Part shown: positions 1-5,763 of the stretch, one piece after another
How positions within the stretch are numbered: the first letter of the stretch is position 1
How the letters are laid out: each line of letters starts with the position of its first letter
Origin: DASYHS01 sp035998295
Lineage (GTDB): Bacteria > Pseudomonadota > Alphaproteobacteria > Azospirillales > Azospirillaceae
Assembly: GCF_035998295.1 (NCBI RefSeq)
Contig: NZ_DASYHS010000044.1
Coordinates: 1 to 41,437 of the forward strand
Length of the DNA stretch: 41,437 nucleotides
Direction: 5' to 3'
Made by a program: the position numbers and the translations under genes
The notes under the pieces: generated by a model
Told to the model about the DNA's origin: nothing
Databases searched by the model: none
What the model saw: the letters and a program-made list of their open reading frames with translations, nothing else

Positions 1-510
1 TGCGGGAATGTCATGTTTCGTCACGGTGCCGGTTTTCGTCTTCGGCCCGGCGCGCATTTCCGCGCGCAGCTCGTCGCGCAGTCCCGCCAGCTCCTTGCGC
101 AGCTCCTCCACCAGTTCCGCCTGGACCTTGCCGCGCAGTTCGTCGCGCAGCTCGTCCCGGACGTCCTCGCGCAGGTCCTCGCGCAGGCGCTCGCGCTCGG
201 CCCGGGTCACGGCGCGGACGGCGCCGACGTCTTTCTCGAAGCGCCACCGGTGGGCCAGCAGGCGGGCGGCGGCGGGGACATGCCCCTGCTCGACCAGCTT
301 GCCGTACAGCTCGTCGTGCTGCCGGCGCATCTGCTCGACGAGGGCCTCGTGCCGGTCCTCCTCCTCCGCGGACAGCTCGGCGAGGCGGGCCCGGACGTCC
401 GCGTGCGCCCACGGCGTGGAGCCGGGGGCGTAGCCAGCGCGGCGCGCGGCCTCGGCCAGGGGCTCGCCGCGCGCGGCGATGCGGCAGAACAACTCGATGC
501 GCGGGGCCAT
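1..510 (-). CDS. Terminase-small-subunit-like HTH protein, copy 1 (3' end outside window)
   Basis: The visible 170 residues start MAPRIELFCRIAARGEPL. Residues 1-45 resemble the helix-turn-helix N-terminus of phage terminase small subunits (F-C-x-x-x-A-x-G, then AARRAGY, then a V-R-A-R-L helix). A W-R-F-E-K-D-V motif follows near residue 80, then a long charged amphipathic stretch (RERLREDLREDVRDELRDEL...) that should form a coiled coil, and a TVTKHD motif near the window edge. The reading frame stays open to base 1. ATG 510 has AGGAGG seven bases upstream. It is a clear paralogue of 40118-40915 and a distant one of 4155-4769. No large terminase, portal or capsid gene is near. A LexA-type box overlaps its promoter (538-552), so DNA damage probably induces it. 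The function is unknown; DNA binding is an inference from the HTH. Confidence 0.75.
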   Translation of the reverse strand, partial: MAPRIELFCRIAARGEPLAEAARRAGYAPGSTPWAHADVRARLAELSAEEEDRHEALVEQMRRQHDELYGKLVEQGHVPAAARLLAHRWRFEKDVGAVRAVTRAERERLREDLREDVRDELRDELRGKVQAELVEELRKELAGLRDELRAEMRAGPKTKTGTVTKHDIPA

Positions 511-537
511 GGGGTGTCCTCCTCGTTCCGGTAAAGA

Positions 538-571
538 GAACAATAAGAGAACATAAGGCGTCGGCAGTCAA
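538..571 (-). promoter_or_regulatory. SOS (LexA) box in the promoter of terminase-like copy 1
   Basis: On the minus strand TTGACT (571-566) is followed after 17 bases by TCTTAT (548-543). The sequence GTTC-TCTTATT-GTTC (552-538) overlaps this -10. GTTC-N7-GTTC is the known alphaproteobacterial LexA site. The match is exact, and its position over the -10 suits repression. The ATG lies 28 bases further on, at 510. Confidence 0.7.
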
Positions 572-585
572 GGAGCGGGTCGAGG

Positions 586-1128
586 TCAGCCGCTTCCACC
601 CGCCTTGCGGTGCCGGTGGCGGGCGACGTGGAACCGGGTTGCGCAGCGTTTGGAGCAGAAGCGCTGCTGCCCGGCTTTGGAGGCGTCCACGAAGACCTCT
701 TCGCACGGCGCCGATTCGCATTGGCGCAGGCGCCCGGCTCCGCGCGCCTCGATCACGTCGGCCAGCGCCAGCACGGCGTAGGCGGCGAGGCGATCGGCCG
801 GTTCCGTCCCGGGGGCGGGCGCCATCCCGACGGCCGGGGCGTCGTCCCCCGCGCGCACCGAGGCCCGGAACGCGACGCGGGTGACCAGGGTGTCCAGGCT
901 CTCCGCCACCTCACGGCCGGATCGCCCCTCCGCCAGCGCCAGCGCCGCGGCGCGGACGCGGTCGCGGACGGCCCGGATCGCTCCGGCGTCGTCCGGTTCC
1001 GGGGCCGTGTCCAGCCACGCCTTCAGGAAGTCCCGGCAGCCCTCGGCGTCCACCAGCAGGTCGGGCACCGGACGCACGGGGTCCACCGTGTTCACCAGGG
1101 CGAGGACGAAGCCCTCCGGCTCCCGCAC
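586..1128 (-). CDS. CGNR zinc-finger / ABATE-domain putative transcription regulator
   Basis: This protein of about 180 aa starts (GTG at 1128) just before GFVLALVNTVDPV, which matches the xxLDFVNT opening of ABATE-domain proteins. The C-terminus is a CGNR-type zinc finger: C-E-x3-C near the RLRQCESAPCEEVFVD segment, then RFCSKRCATRFHVARHR. The family is regarded as stress-induced or antibiotic-biosynthesis-linked regulators and is commonest in actinobacteria. The gene is divergent from the MFS exporter at 1230, with an AT-rich dyad between them, so it probably controls that exporter and itself. The frame is open further upstream: TTG 1173 and TTG 1236 are possible but would run into the dyad or into the neighbour. 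The start is therefore uncertain. Confidence 0.75.
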   Translation of the reverse strand: MREPEGFVLALVNTVDPVRPVPDLLVDAEGCRDFLKAWLDTAPEPDDAGAIRAVRDRVRAAALALAEGRSGREVAESLDTLVTRVAFRASVRAGDDAPAVGMAPAPGTEPADRLAAYAVLALADVIEARGAGRLRQCESAPCEEVFVDASKAGQQRFCSKRCATRFHVARHRHRKAGGSG

Positions 1129-1151
1129 GCACCGGGGTACAGCCTCTTCGT

Positions 1152-1177
1152 AATCTTTGAAATCTGTTTTCAAGATT
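1152..1177. promoter_or_regulatory. AT-rich inverted repeat between CGNR regulator and MFS gene
   Basis: AATCTTTGAAA (1152-1162) and TTTTCAAGATT (1167-1177) form a near-perfect dyad with one asymmetric base. It stands out as an AT-rich island in GC-rich DNA and lies between two divergent genes, which is typical of an operator. Assigning it to the CGNR protein is an inference. Confidence 0.5.
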
Positions 1178-1229
1178 ACCGGTCCATGGTACCTGTAAGC
1201 TCCATTCCATATTGAGGGGGTGACGGGCG

Positions 1230-2456
1230 ATGGCAACCCCGTTCTTCATGGTGGTGGCGGGCCTCGCCGGAGCCGGTCTCGGCGTCGCGGCGCTGAAGGT
1301 GGCGTTCCCGGCCGCGGTGGCGCTCGGCGGCGGGTCGCCGGCGGAGGTCGCGGCGGTGGCGACCGCGCTGACGATGGGGTGGCCGTTGTTCGGCATCCTG
1401 GCCGGCGTCCTCCTCGACCGCATGCGCAAGACCGACGCGCTGCTGCTGGCGCACGCCCTGGTTCTCCTGGCCGCGCTTGCGGCGGCGCTGGTCGCGGCGT
1501 CGGTCGGCGCGGGACCGGCCGCCGGGGTGCTGGCGCTGCTGTGCGCCGCCGGCTTCGCGGTGAGCTGCGGCGAGGTGCTGGCCGAGAACGTGAGCCAGAC
1601 CGTGGCTCCCGATCTGGTCGCGCCGGCGGCGCTCGGCCGCGCCAACAGCCTGCTCCAGGGGACCAAGACGGTGGCCATGCTGCTGCTGGCGCCGCTGTTC
1701 GGCGCAGCGCTGCTGGAAGTCTCGGTTCCTTTCGCGTTCTGCGCCGTGGCGGCCGTGCTTGCCGCGGCGGCGCTCGTCACCCTTCCGGCCCGTCGGGCGT
1801 CCCCGCGGCCCGACCGGCCGGCGGGCGGGGCTGCGAGCCCGTTCGCGGGCCTGCGGTACATCGGGCGCGACCGGACGCTGCTGGGACTCACGGTCCTCGT
1901 CACCGGCATGTCCGGCTGCTGGAGCGCGTGGCTGAGCCTCGTCGTCTCCTATGCGGTGTCGCCCGACGCGCTGGACCTGCCCGCGAGCCTGCTCGGCGGC
2001 ATCATGGCCTGCCTCGGGGTCGGCAGCCTTCTCGGCGCCGTCGCGGTCGAGCCGCTGCGCCGGGTGCTGGGCGACCGGCCGGTCCTGTTCCTCGACCTGG
2101 CCGGCACGGTCCTGCTGCTCGCGGTACCGGCGCTCAGCGGCGGCGTGGTCGCCGTATGCGCGGCGGCCGTGGCGGCCGGGTTCGGGGGGGTGGTCTGGGT
2201 GGTCACGGTCGCCTCGCACCTCCAGGTCGCGGTGCCGCGCGCCCTTCTCGGCCGCACGGTCGCGGCCTATCGCTGGATCGGCTGGACGGCGTTCCCGGCC
2301 GGCTCGGCCGTGGCCGGCGCGATCGCCGAGGCGGCCTCGCTGCAGGCGGCCTTCGCCGTTTTCGCCCTGGGCTCGGCGGTGCTGGCGATCTCCTTCTTCC
2401 GCCTGCTCCCCGCCGACGCCCCGCTCGGGCGGTCCGCGGCCGGCGGCCCGGCGTAA
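1230..2456 (+). CDS. MFS transporter (putative drug exporter)
   Basis: This 408-aa protein has about 12 hydrophobic segments and a hydrophilic, Pro/Arg-rich centre near residue 195 (RRASPRPDRPAGG). The cytoplasmic loop 2-3 motif is present as GVLLDRMRKTD, a weak form of the MFS motif A (GxxxDRxGRR). ATG 1230 follows a GAGGGGG ribosome site nine bases upstream. Members of this branch (MFS_3-like, with GRANSLLQGTKTVAML) export drugs or metabolites by proton antiport in the inner membrane. Pairing with a CGNR regulator is a common actinobacterial layout, so lateral transfer is possible. The substrate cannot be read from the sequence. Confidence 0.8.
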   Translation: MATPFFMVVAGLAGAGLGVAALKVAFPAAVALGGGSPAEVAAVATALTMGWPLFGILAGVLLDRMRKTDALLLAHALVLLAALAAALVAASVGAGPAAGVLALLCAAGFAVSCGEVLAENVSQTVAPDLVAPAALGRANSLLQGTKTVAMLLLAPLFGAALLEVSVPFAFCAVAAVLAAAALVTLPARRASPRPDRPAGGAASPFAGLRYIGRDRTLLGLTVLVTGMSGCWSAWLSLVVSYAVSPDALDLPASLLGGIMACLGVGSLLGAVAVEPLRRVLGDRPVLFLDLAGTVLLLAVPALSGGVVAVCAAAVAAGFGGVVWVVTVASHLQVAVPRALLGRTVAAYRWIGWTAFPAGSAVAGAIAEAASLQAAFAVFALGSAVLAISFFRLLPADAPLGRSAAGGPA

Positions 2457-2466
2457 ACCCGGTTCT

Positions 2467-2925
2467 TCAGTGCCGGGCGAAGACCCTGTCCCCGCCCGAG
2501 GCGCCGAACAGGATCGTCTCGTAGGGCTCGCCCGTCGCCATGTCCATGCCCGGCGCGTCCATCGGCATGCCGGGCACCGACAGGCCCCGAGCCGCGGGGC
2601 GTTCGGACAGCAGGCGCCTCACGTCGCCGGCGGGGACGTGGCCCTCGATCACGTAGCCGTCGACGAGCGCCGTGTGGCAGGAGCCCAGCGCCTCGGGCAC
2701 GCCGCCGGATCGCTTGACCGGCTCCAGGTCGTCCACTTCATGGACCGTCACGGCGAAACCGGCAGCCCGCATGTGGTCGACCCATCCGCCGCAGCAGCCG
2801 CAGCTCGGCGACTTCCAGACCTCGACCCGGTCCGGAGCCGCTTGGGCCTGGGCGACCGCGAGTTGGGTGACGGTCGGGACGAGCAACGCCAGCGCGAACA
2901 GCAGGGCGCGTGCGAACGGCTTCAT
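2467..2925 (-). CDS. DUF411 metal-binding protein (copper-associated)
   Basis: This 152-aa protein has a clear Sec signal peptide (MKPFARALLFALALLVPTV..., cleavage near AQAQAA). The mature part begins VEVWKSPSCGCCGGW, the DUF411 hallmark with its CxCC cluster, followed by a Met-rich stretch (VPGMPMDAPGMDM) and an ETILFG ending typical of the family. DUF411 proteins occur in copper-resistance clusters and are thought to be periplasmic copper binders. ATG 2925 has GGAGG five bases upstream; an in-frame extension to 3042 lacks a signal peptide and was rejected. It is the last gene of a minus-strand metal block with dps and the CopZ-like gene, 144 bases after dps. Confidence 0.85.
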   Translation of the reverse strand: MKPFARALLFALALLVPTVTQLAVAQAQAAPDRVEVWKSPSCGCCGGWVDHMRAAGFAVTVHEVDDLEPVKRSGGVPEALGSCHTALVDGYVIEGHVPAGDVRRLLSERPAARGLSVPGMPMDAPGMDMATGEPYETILFGASGGDRVFARH

Positions 2926-3030
2926 GGTGTCCTCCATCGATGGTCCCGGATCGTGCCGCGGTGAACGACCCCGATCATCATGCCGGTCGCCGTGCATGGC
3001 AAGGTGCGGTAGCGGAGCGGAGCTGCCGGC

Positions 3031-3060
3031 GGCGGGCCGCACCGGGTGGCGCGGCCCGCC
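3031..3060 (-). terminator. GC-rich hairpin after dps
   Basis: GGCGGGCCGC (3031-3040) and GCGGCCCGCC (3051-3060) make a perfect 10-bp stem with a 10-base loop just downstream of the dps stop at 3070. There is no T-run, so it may be a weak or Rho-assisted terminator or only an attenuating hairpin before the DUF411 gene. Confidence 0.4.
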
Positions 3061-3069
3061 GGACGCAGG

Positions 3070-3597
3070 CTAGTTCCTCACCAGGTCGGACTTGGCGAGG
3101 GTGGAGCGCAGCATCCAGGCCACCTTCTCGTGCGCGCCCATGCGCTTGTTCAGGAGGTCCTCGGTCACGGTGTCGTTGGCCTCGTCGCAGATCTGCACGA
3201 TCTCGCGCGCGGTCCGGGTGACCTCCTCGTTGTCGCGGACGATCTGCTCGACCATGTTGCGGGCGTCCGGGGTGCCGTGCTCGTCCTTGATGCTGGTGTG
3301 CTTCAGGAACTGGCTCAGGCTGCCGGGCGGGAAGTACCCCAGCGCGCGGATGCGCTCCGCGATCTCGTCCACCGCCCCCTGCAGGTCCTCGTACTGCTCC
3401 TGGAACATCTCGTGGAGGCTGTGGAAGGTCGGGCCCTCGACGTTCCAGTGGAAGCCGTGGGTCTTGCCGAGCAGCGTGTAGGTGTCGGCGAGCAGCTTCG
3501 ACAGCCCGTCGGCGATGGCTTTGCGCTGCTGGTCCGGTATCCCGATCTTGACGTCGAGCGGCTCGTTCGATTTGCGTGCGATGTCGGCGAATGGCAT
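3070..3597 (-). CDS. dps: Dps-family ferritin-like DNA-protection protein
   Basis: This 175-aa protein has the Dps/ferritin-like motifs THGFHWNVEGPTFHSLHEMF (ferroxidase His and neighbouring acids) and YEDLQGAVDEIAERI. Dps dodecamers oxidise Fe(II) with H2O2, store iron and coat DNA in stress. The C-terminus (MGAHEKVAWMLRS) is typical of the family. ATG 3597 has GGAGAG four bases upstream; a second ATG four codons earlier (3609) has poorer spacing. It sits between the CopZ-like gene (128-base gap) and the DUF411 gene on the same strand. This suggests metal or peroxide control, although no PerR or Fur site was recognised. Confidence 0.9.
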   Translation of the reverse strand: MPFADIARKSNEPLDVKIGIPDQQRKAIADGLSKLLADTYTLLGKTHGFHWNVEGPTFHSLHEMFQEQYEDLQGAVDEIAERIRALGYFPPGSLSQFLKHTSIKDEHGTPDARNMVEQIVRDNEEVTRTAREIVQICDEANDTVTEDLLNKRMGAHEKVAWMLRSTLAKSDLVRN

Positions 3598-3611
3598 CGA
3601 TCTCTCCATCC

Positions 3612-3678
3612 TTGGCGTCGGCCTTTGGCGTCGGCAGATTACGGGGGCGCCCGGATCATCCCTCGACGAGCGCCCCCG
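3612..3678 (-). repeat. Direct repeat and hairpin in the copZ-dps gap
   Basis: TTGGCGTCGGC occurs twice (3612-3622 and 3625-3635). Next to it, CGGGGGCGC (3642-3650) pairs with GCGCCCCCG (3670-3678) across a 19-base loop. In minus-strand transcripts the hairpin lies after the CopZ-like gene and before dps. It could limit read-through or stabilise an mRNA end; there is no T-run. Confidence 0.3.
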
Positions 3679-3725
3679 CGAGATCAACGGCCGATCTCCC
3701 CGGCCGGTTCCGGACCGGTGCGCTT

Positions 3726-3926
3726 TCAGGCCGCGCCGCGGACGTCGTAGCCGGCATCCTCGATCGCCCGGCGGACGGCCGTCTCCTCGGCGTCGCCTTC
3801 GACGCTCACCTCGCCCGCCTTCAGGTCCACCAGGGCGCGCTCGACGGCGGGCACGGCCTCGACGGCCCTCGTGACGGTCTGGGCGCAATGCCCGCAGGTC
3901 ATTCCGTCCACTTTCAGCTTCAGCAT
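3726..3926 (-). CDS. CopZ-like heavy-metal-associated (HMA) chaperone
   Basis: This 66-aa single-domain protein starts MLKLKVDGMTCGHCAQTV. The GMTCGHC motif is the metal-binding MxCxxC of HMA domains, and the length fits one ferredoxin-like fold. Such proteins shuttle Cu(I) in the cytoplasm to a P-type ATPase or regulator. ATG 3926 has AAGGAG seven bases upstream. A perfect CueR-type operator/promoter lies just upstream (3955-3985), which supports copper rather than mercury or zinc. No copA or cueR gene is in the window. Confidence 0.9.
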   Translation of the reverse strand: MLKLKVDGMTCGHCAQTVTRAVEAVPAVERALVDLKAGEVSVEGDAEETAVRRAIEDAGYDVRGAA

Positions 3927-3954
3927 GTCGCTCTCCTTCGCTGGATGTCCGGCA

Positions 3955-3985
3955 AGCCTCCACCTTCCAGCGGCTGGAAGGTCAA
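3955..3985 (-). promoter_or_regulatory. CueR-type operator and promoter
   Basis: On the minus strand TTGACC (3985-3980) is separated by 19 bases from GAGGCT (3960-3955). Between and over them lies ACCTTCC-N7-GGAAGGT (3982-3962), a perfect palindrome identical to the CueR consensus seen at E. coli copA. The overlong 19-base spacer is the mark of MerR-family activated promoters. It drives the CopZ-like gene. Confidence 0.85.
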
Positions 3986-4086
3986 GCGGTTTCTTCAGCC
4001 ATCCCCGAACCGCCGGCGGGGCCGCCGGGTTCCCTGGGGGCCGGCGCCCGGGTGCGCGCATCCGATCGGGACGCGACCCGGCCGGG

Positions 4087-4115
4087 TTGACAATGTTCGT
4101 ATTTCGTTCCATAAA
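4087..4115 (+). promoter_or_regulatory. SOS (LexA) box inside a near-consensus promoter
   Basis: Consensus TTGACA (4087-4092) and CATAAA (4110-4115) are 17 bases apart. GTTC-GTATTTC-GTTC (4095-4109) fills the spacer. This is an exact alphaproteobacterial LexA site in the place best suited to block RNA polymerase. It serves the terminase-like gene at 4155. Confidence 0.75.
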
Positions 4116-4154
4116 GCCCTTCTGTGCGATGAGGGGCCGACTGGGGAGAGGGCG

Positions 4155-4769
4155 ATGAGCGAGCGGAAACTGGACCCGTTGGACGAGCTCTTCTGCCGGC
4201 ACGTCGCCCAGGGTCACCGCCCGGAAGACGCGCTGCGGGCGGCGGGGCTGCACCAGGAGATCTCAGCCGATCTGGGGGCCAAGGCCTGGGCCCGCCCTGA
4301 GGTCCGTGCGCGCGTCGCCGAATTGCGCGTCGAGGTGCTGTCCAAGCGCGTGGCGCGCGCCACCTCCATCATGGACATGCTGAAGCGCCTCGCAGAGCGG
4401 GGCATGGCCATCGGCGACACGAAGAACGCCCGCCTCGCGCTGAGCATGATGGACGAGGTCCGGGAAGGCATGGAGCAGGAGGTGCGCAACGGCGGCCCGC
4501 TCGAGCCGCCGCCGTCGCCGGAGTCCCTGATGGCCATGGCCGCCTCGTGGGCCGCGGAGTTCTCGGCCGACGGCATGCTCGGCGACGTGCCGCTCCCGTT
4601 CGATCCGCTTCCCGGCGCCCACCCCGCCAACACCAATCCTGCCAGCGCCAATCCCAAGACCGGCCGGCCGGCGAAGCGCGGGCGGCCGGCGCGTCGTCAG
4701 CCCGGCAGCAGGAAGCCGTCGCGCAACGGGTCCTCCTCCTCCACCACGAACTCCGACCAGCCGCAATAG
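4155..4769 (+). CDS. Terminase-small-subunit-like HTH protein, copy 2
   Basis: This 204-aa protein starts MSERKLDPLDELFCRHVAQG. The N-terminus has the same layout as copies 1 and 3 (F-C-R-x-x-A-x-G, then ALRAAGL, then WARPEVRARVAELR). The middle (residues 60-110) is helical, and the tail holds a basic GRPAKRGRPARR stretch like an AT-hook near residue 170. It lacks the charged coiled coil and the TVTKHD tail of the other two copies, so it is a distant family member. ATG 4155 follows GGAGAGGGCG. The promoter contains a perfect SOS box. The last 73 bases overlap the convergent dehydratase gene. No other phage genes are near; a DNA-binding role in the damage response is an inference. Confidence 0.75.
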   Translation: MSERKLDPLDELFCRHVAQGHRPEDALRAAGLHQEISADLGAKAWARPEVRARVAELRVEVLSKRVARATSIMDMLKRLAERGMAIGDTKNARLALSMMDEVREGMEQEVRNGGPLEPPPSPESLMAMAASWAAEFSADGMLGDVPLPFDPLPGAHPANTNPASANPKTGRPAKRGRPARRQPGSRKPSRNGSSSSTTNSDQPQ

Positions 4770-5707
4770 TAGGCCCGGCCCGAGACGCGGACCGTGACCG
4801 CGGGATACCTCCCCGCGGTCGTCGCCGCGACGGCCATGCCCTCGAACGGCACGCCGGTCACGCCCTCGATCCGCCACGGCGTGCCCGGAACGAGGCGCCG
4901 GCGCGCGGTCTCGATGGCGATGCGCGCGGTGACGCCGCTGCCGGTGGGGCTGCGGTCGACCTGCCCGTCGCCGAAGACGCAGAGGTTGCGCGACGGCCGG
5001 TCCGGGCCAGGAGCCTCGTCGTCGGTCAGGATCGTGCCGTAGAGAAAGGAAAGGTCCGGTTCCGACGGGTGGCGGACCGGCGGTCCGGCGCGCACCGCCT
5101 CGGTGATCGCGGTCGCCGCCTCGACGAGGCGCGCCAGCGGCGTCGCCCGCAGATCGAGCCCGAGGCGGGCGGCCGGCAGCACCGCGTAGAAGGCGCCGCC
5201 ATAGCCGATGTCGAAGCGCACCCGCCCCAGCCCCGGCACCTCGGCCTCGCGGTCGAGCGCGCAGGCGAAGGCCGGGACGCTGTCGAACGACACCGCCCCC
5301 GTGCGCGCGCCGCGCGTGTCGACCGCGACCGCCACCGGGCCGCAGGGGCATTCCAGCAGGAAGCGCGTCTCGTCGCCCGTGCGCCCGACCCGGCCGGTGT
5401 CGACCAGCCAGCGCCCGAGCGCGATCGTGGCATGGCCGCACATCGTGCTGTAGCCCGAGGCGTGCATGAACAGCACGGCCGCCGCGCAGCCGGGATGCGA
5501 CGGCTCGGTCAAGATCGCCCCGTACATCTCGGCATGGCCGCGCGGCTCGTGCATCAGGCGGGTGCGGACATGGTCCAGCCGCTCGTGCACGAAGCGGCGC
5601 TTCTCCAGCAGCGTCGCCCCCTCGAGCGGCGGGTAGCCGCCGGTGACGATGCGCACCGGCTCGCCCGCCGTGTGCATGTCCACGACCTTATAGGTCTCCC
5701 GCTCCAT
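4697..5707 (-). CDS. Proline-racemase-family trans-3-hydroxy-L-proline dehydratase
   Basis: This 336-aa protein starts MERETYKVVDMHTAGEP, the usual family opening. The first catalytic cysteine is Cys90 in STMCGHAT. At the second site the protein has DRSPTGSG with Thr255 instead of cysteine. Proline racemase and 4-hydroxyproline epimerase need two cysteines. The Cys/Thr pair is the known signature of trans-3-hydroxy-L-proline dehydratase, which gives pyrroline-2-carboxylate. The enzyme is cytosolic and catabolic. No ketimine reductase, transporter or proline regulator adjoins it. It is convergent with, and overlaps by 73 bases, the SOS-linked gene at 4155; ATG 5707 is the only good start. Confidence 0.85.
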   Translation of the reverse strand: MERETYKVVDMHTAGEPVRIVTGGYPPLEGATLLEKRRFVHERLDHVRTRLMHEPRGHAEMYGAILTEPSHPGCAAAVLFMHASGYSTMCGHATIALGRWLVDTGRVGRTGDETRFLLECPCGPVAVAVDTRGARTGAVSFDSVPAFACALDREAEVPGLGRVRFDIGYGGAFYAVLPAARLGLDLRATPLARLVEAATAITEAVRAGPPVRHPSEPDLSFLYGTILTDDEAPGPDRPSRNLCVFGDGQVDRSPTGSGVTARIAIETARRRLVPGTPWRIEGVTGVPFEGMAVAATTAGRYPAVTVRVSGRAYYCGWSEFVVEEEDPLRDGFLLPG

Positions 5708-5763
5708 CGCCGGCCCGTCCTCGCGCGCTGCCCCCGTGCTGCCGGCCGAGTGTAGGCGCGCGC

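Noticed and set aside
2457..2466. Terminator between the convergent MFS and DUF411 genes.
   Set aside because: Only ten bases separate the stops, and no hairpin with a T-run was found.
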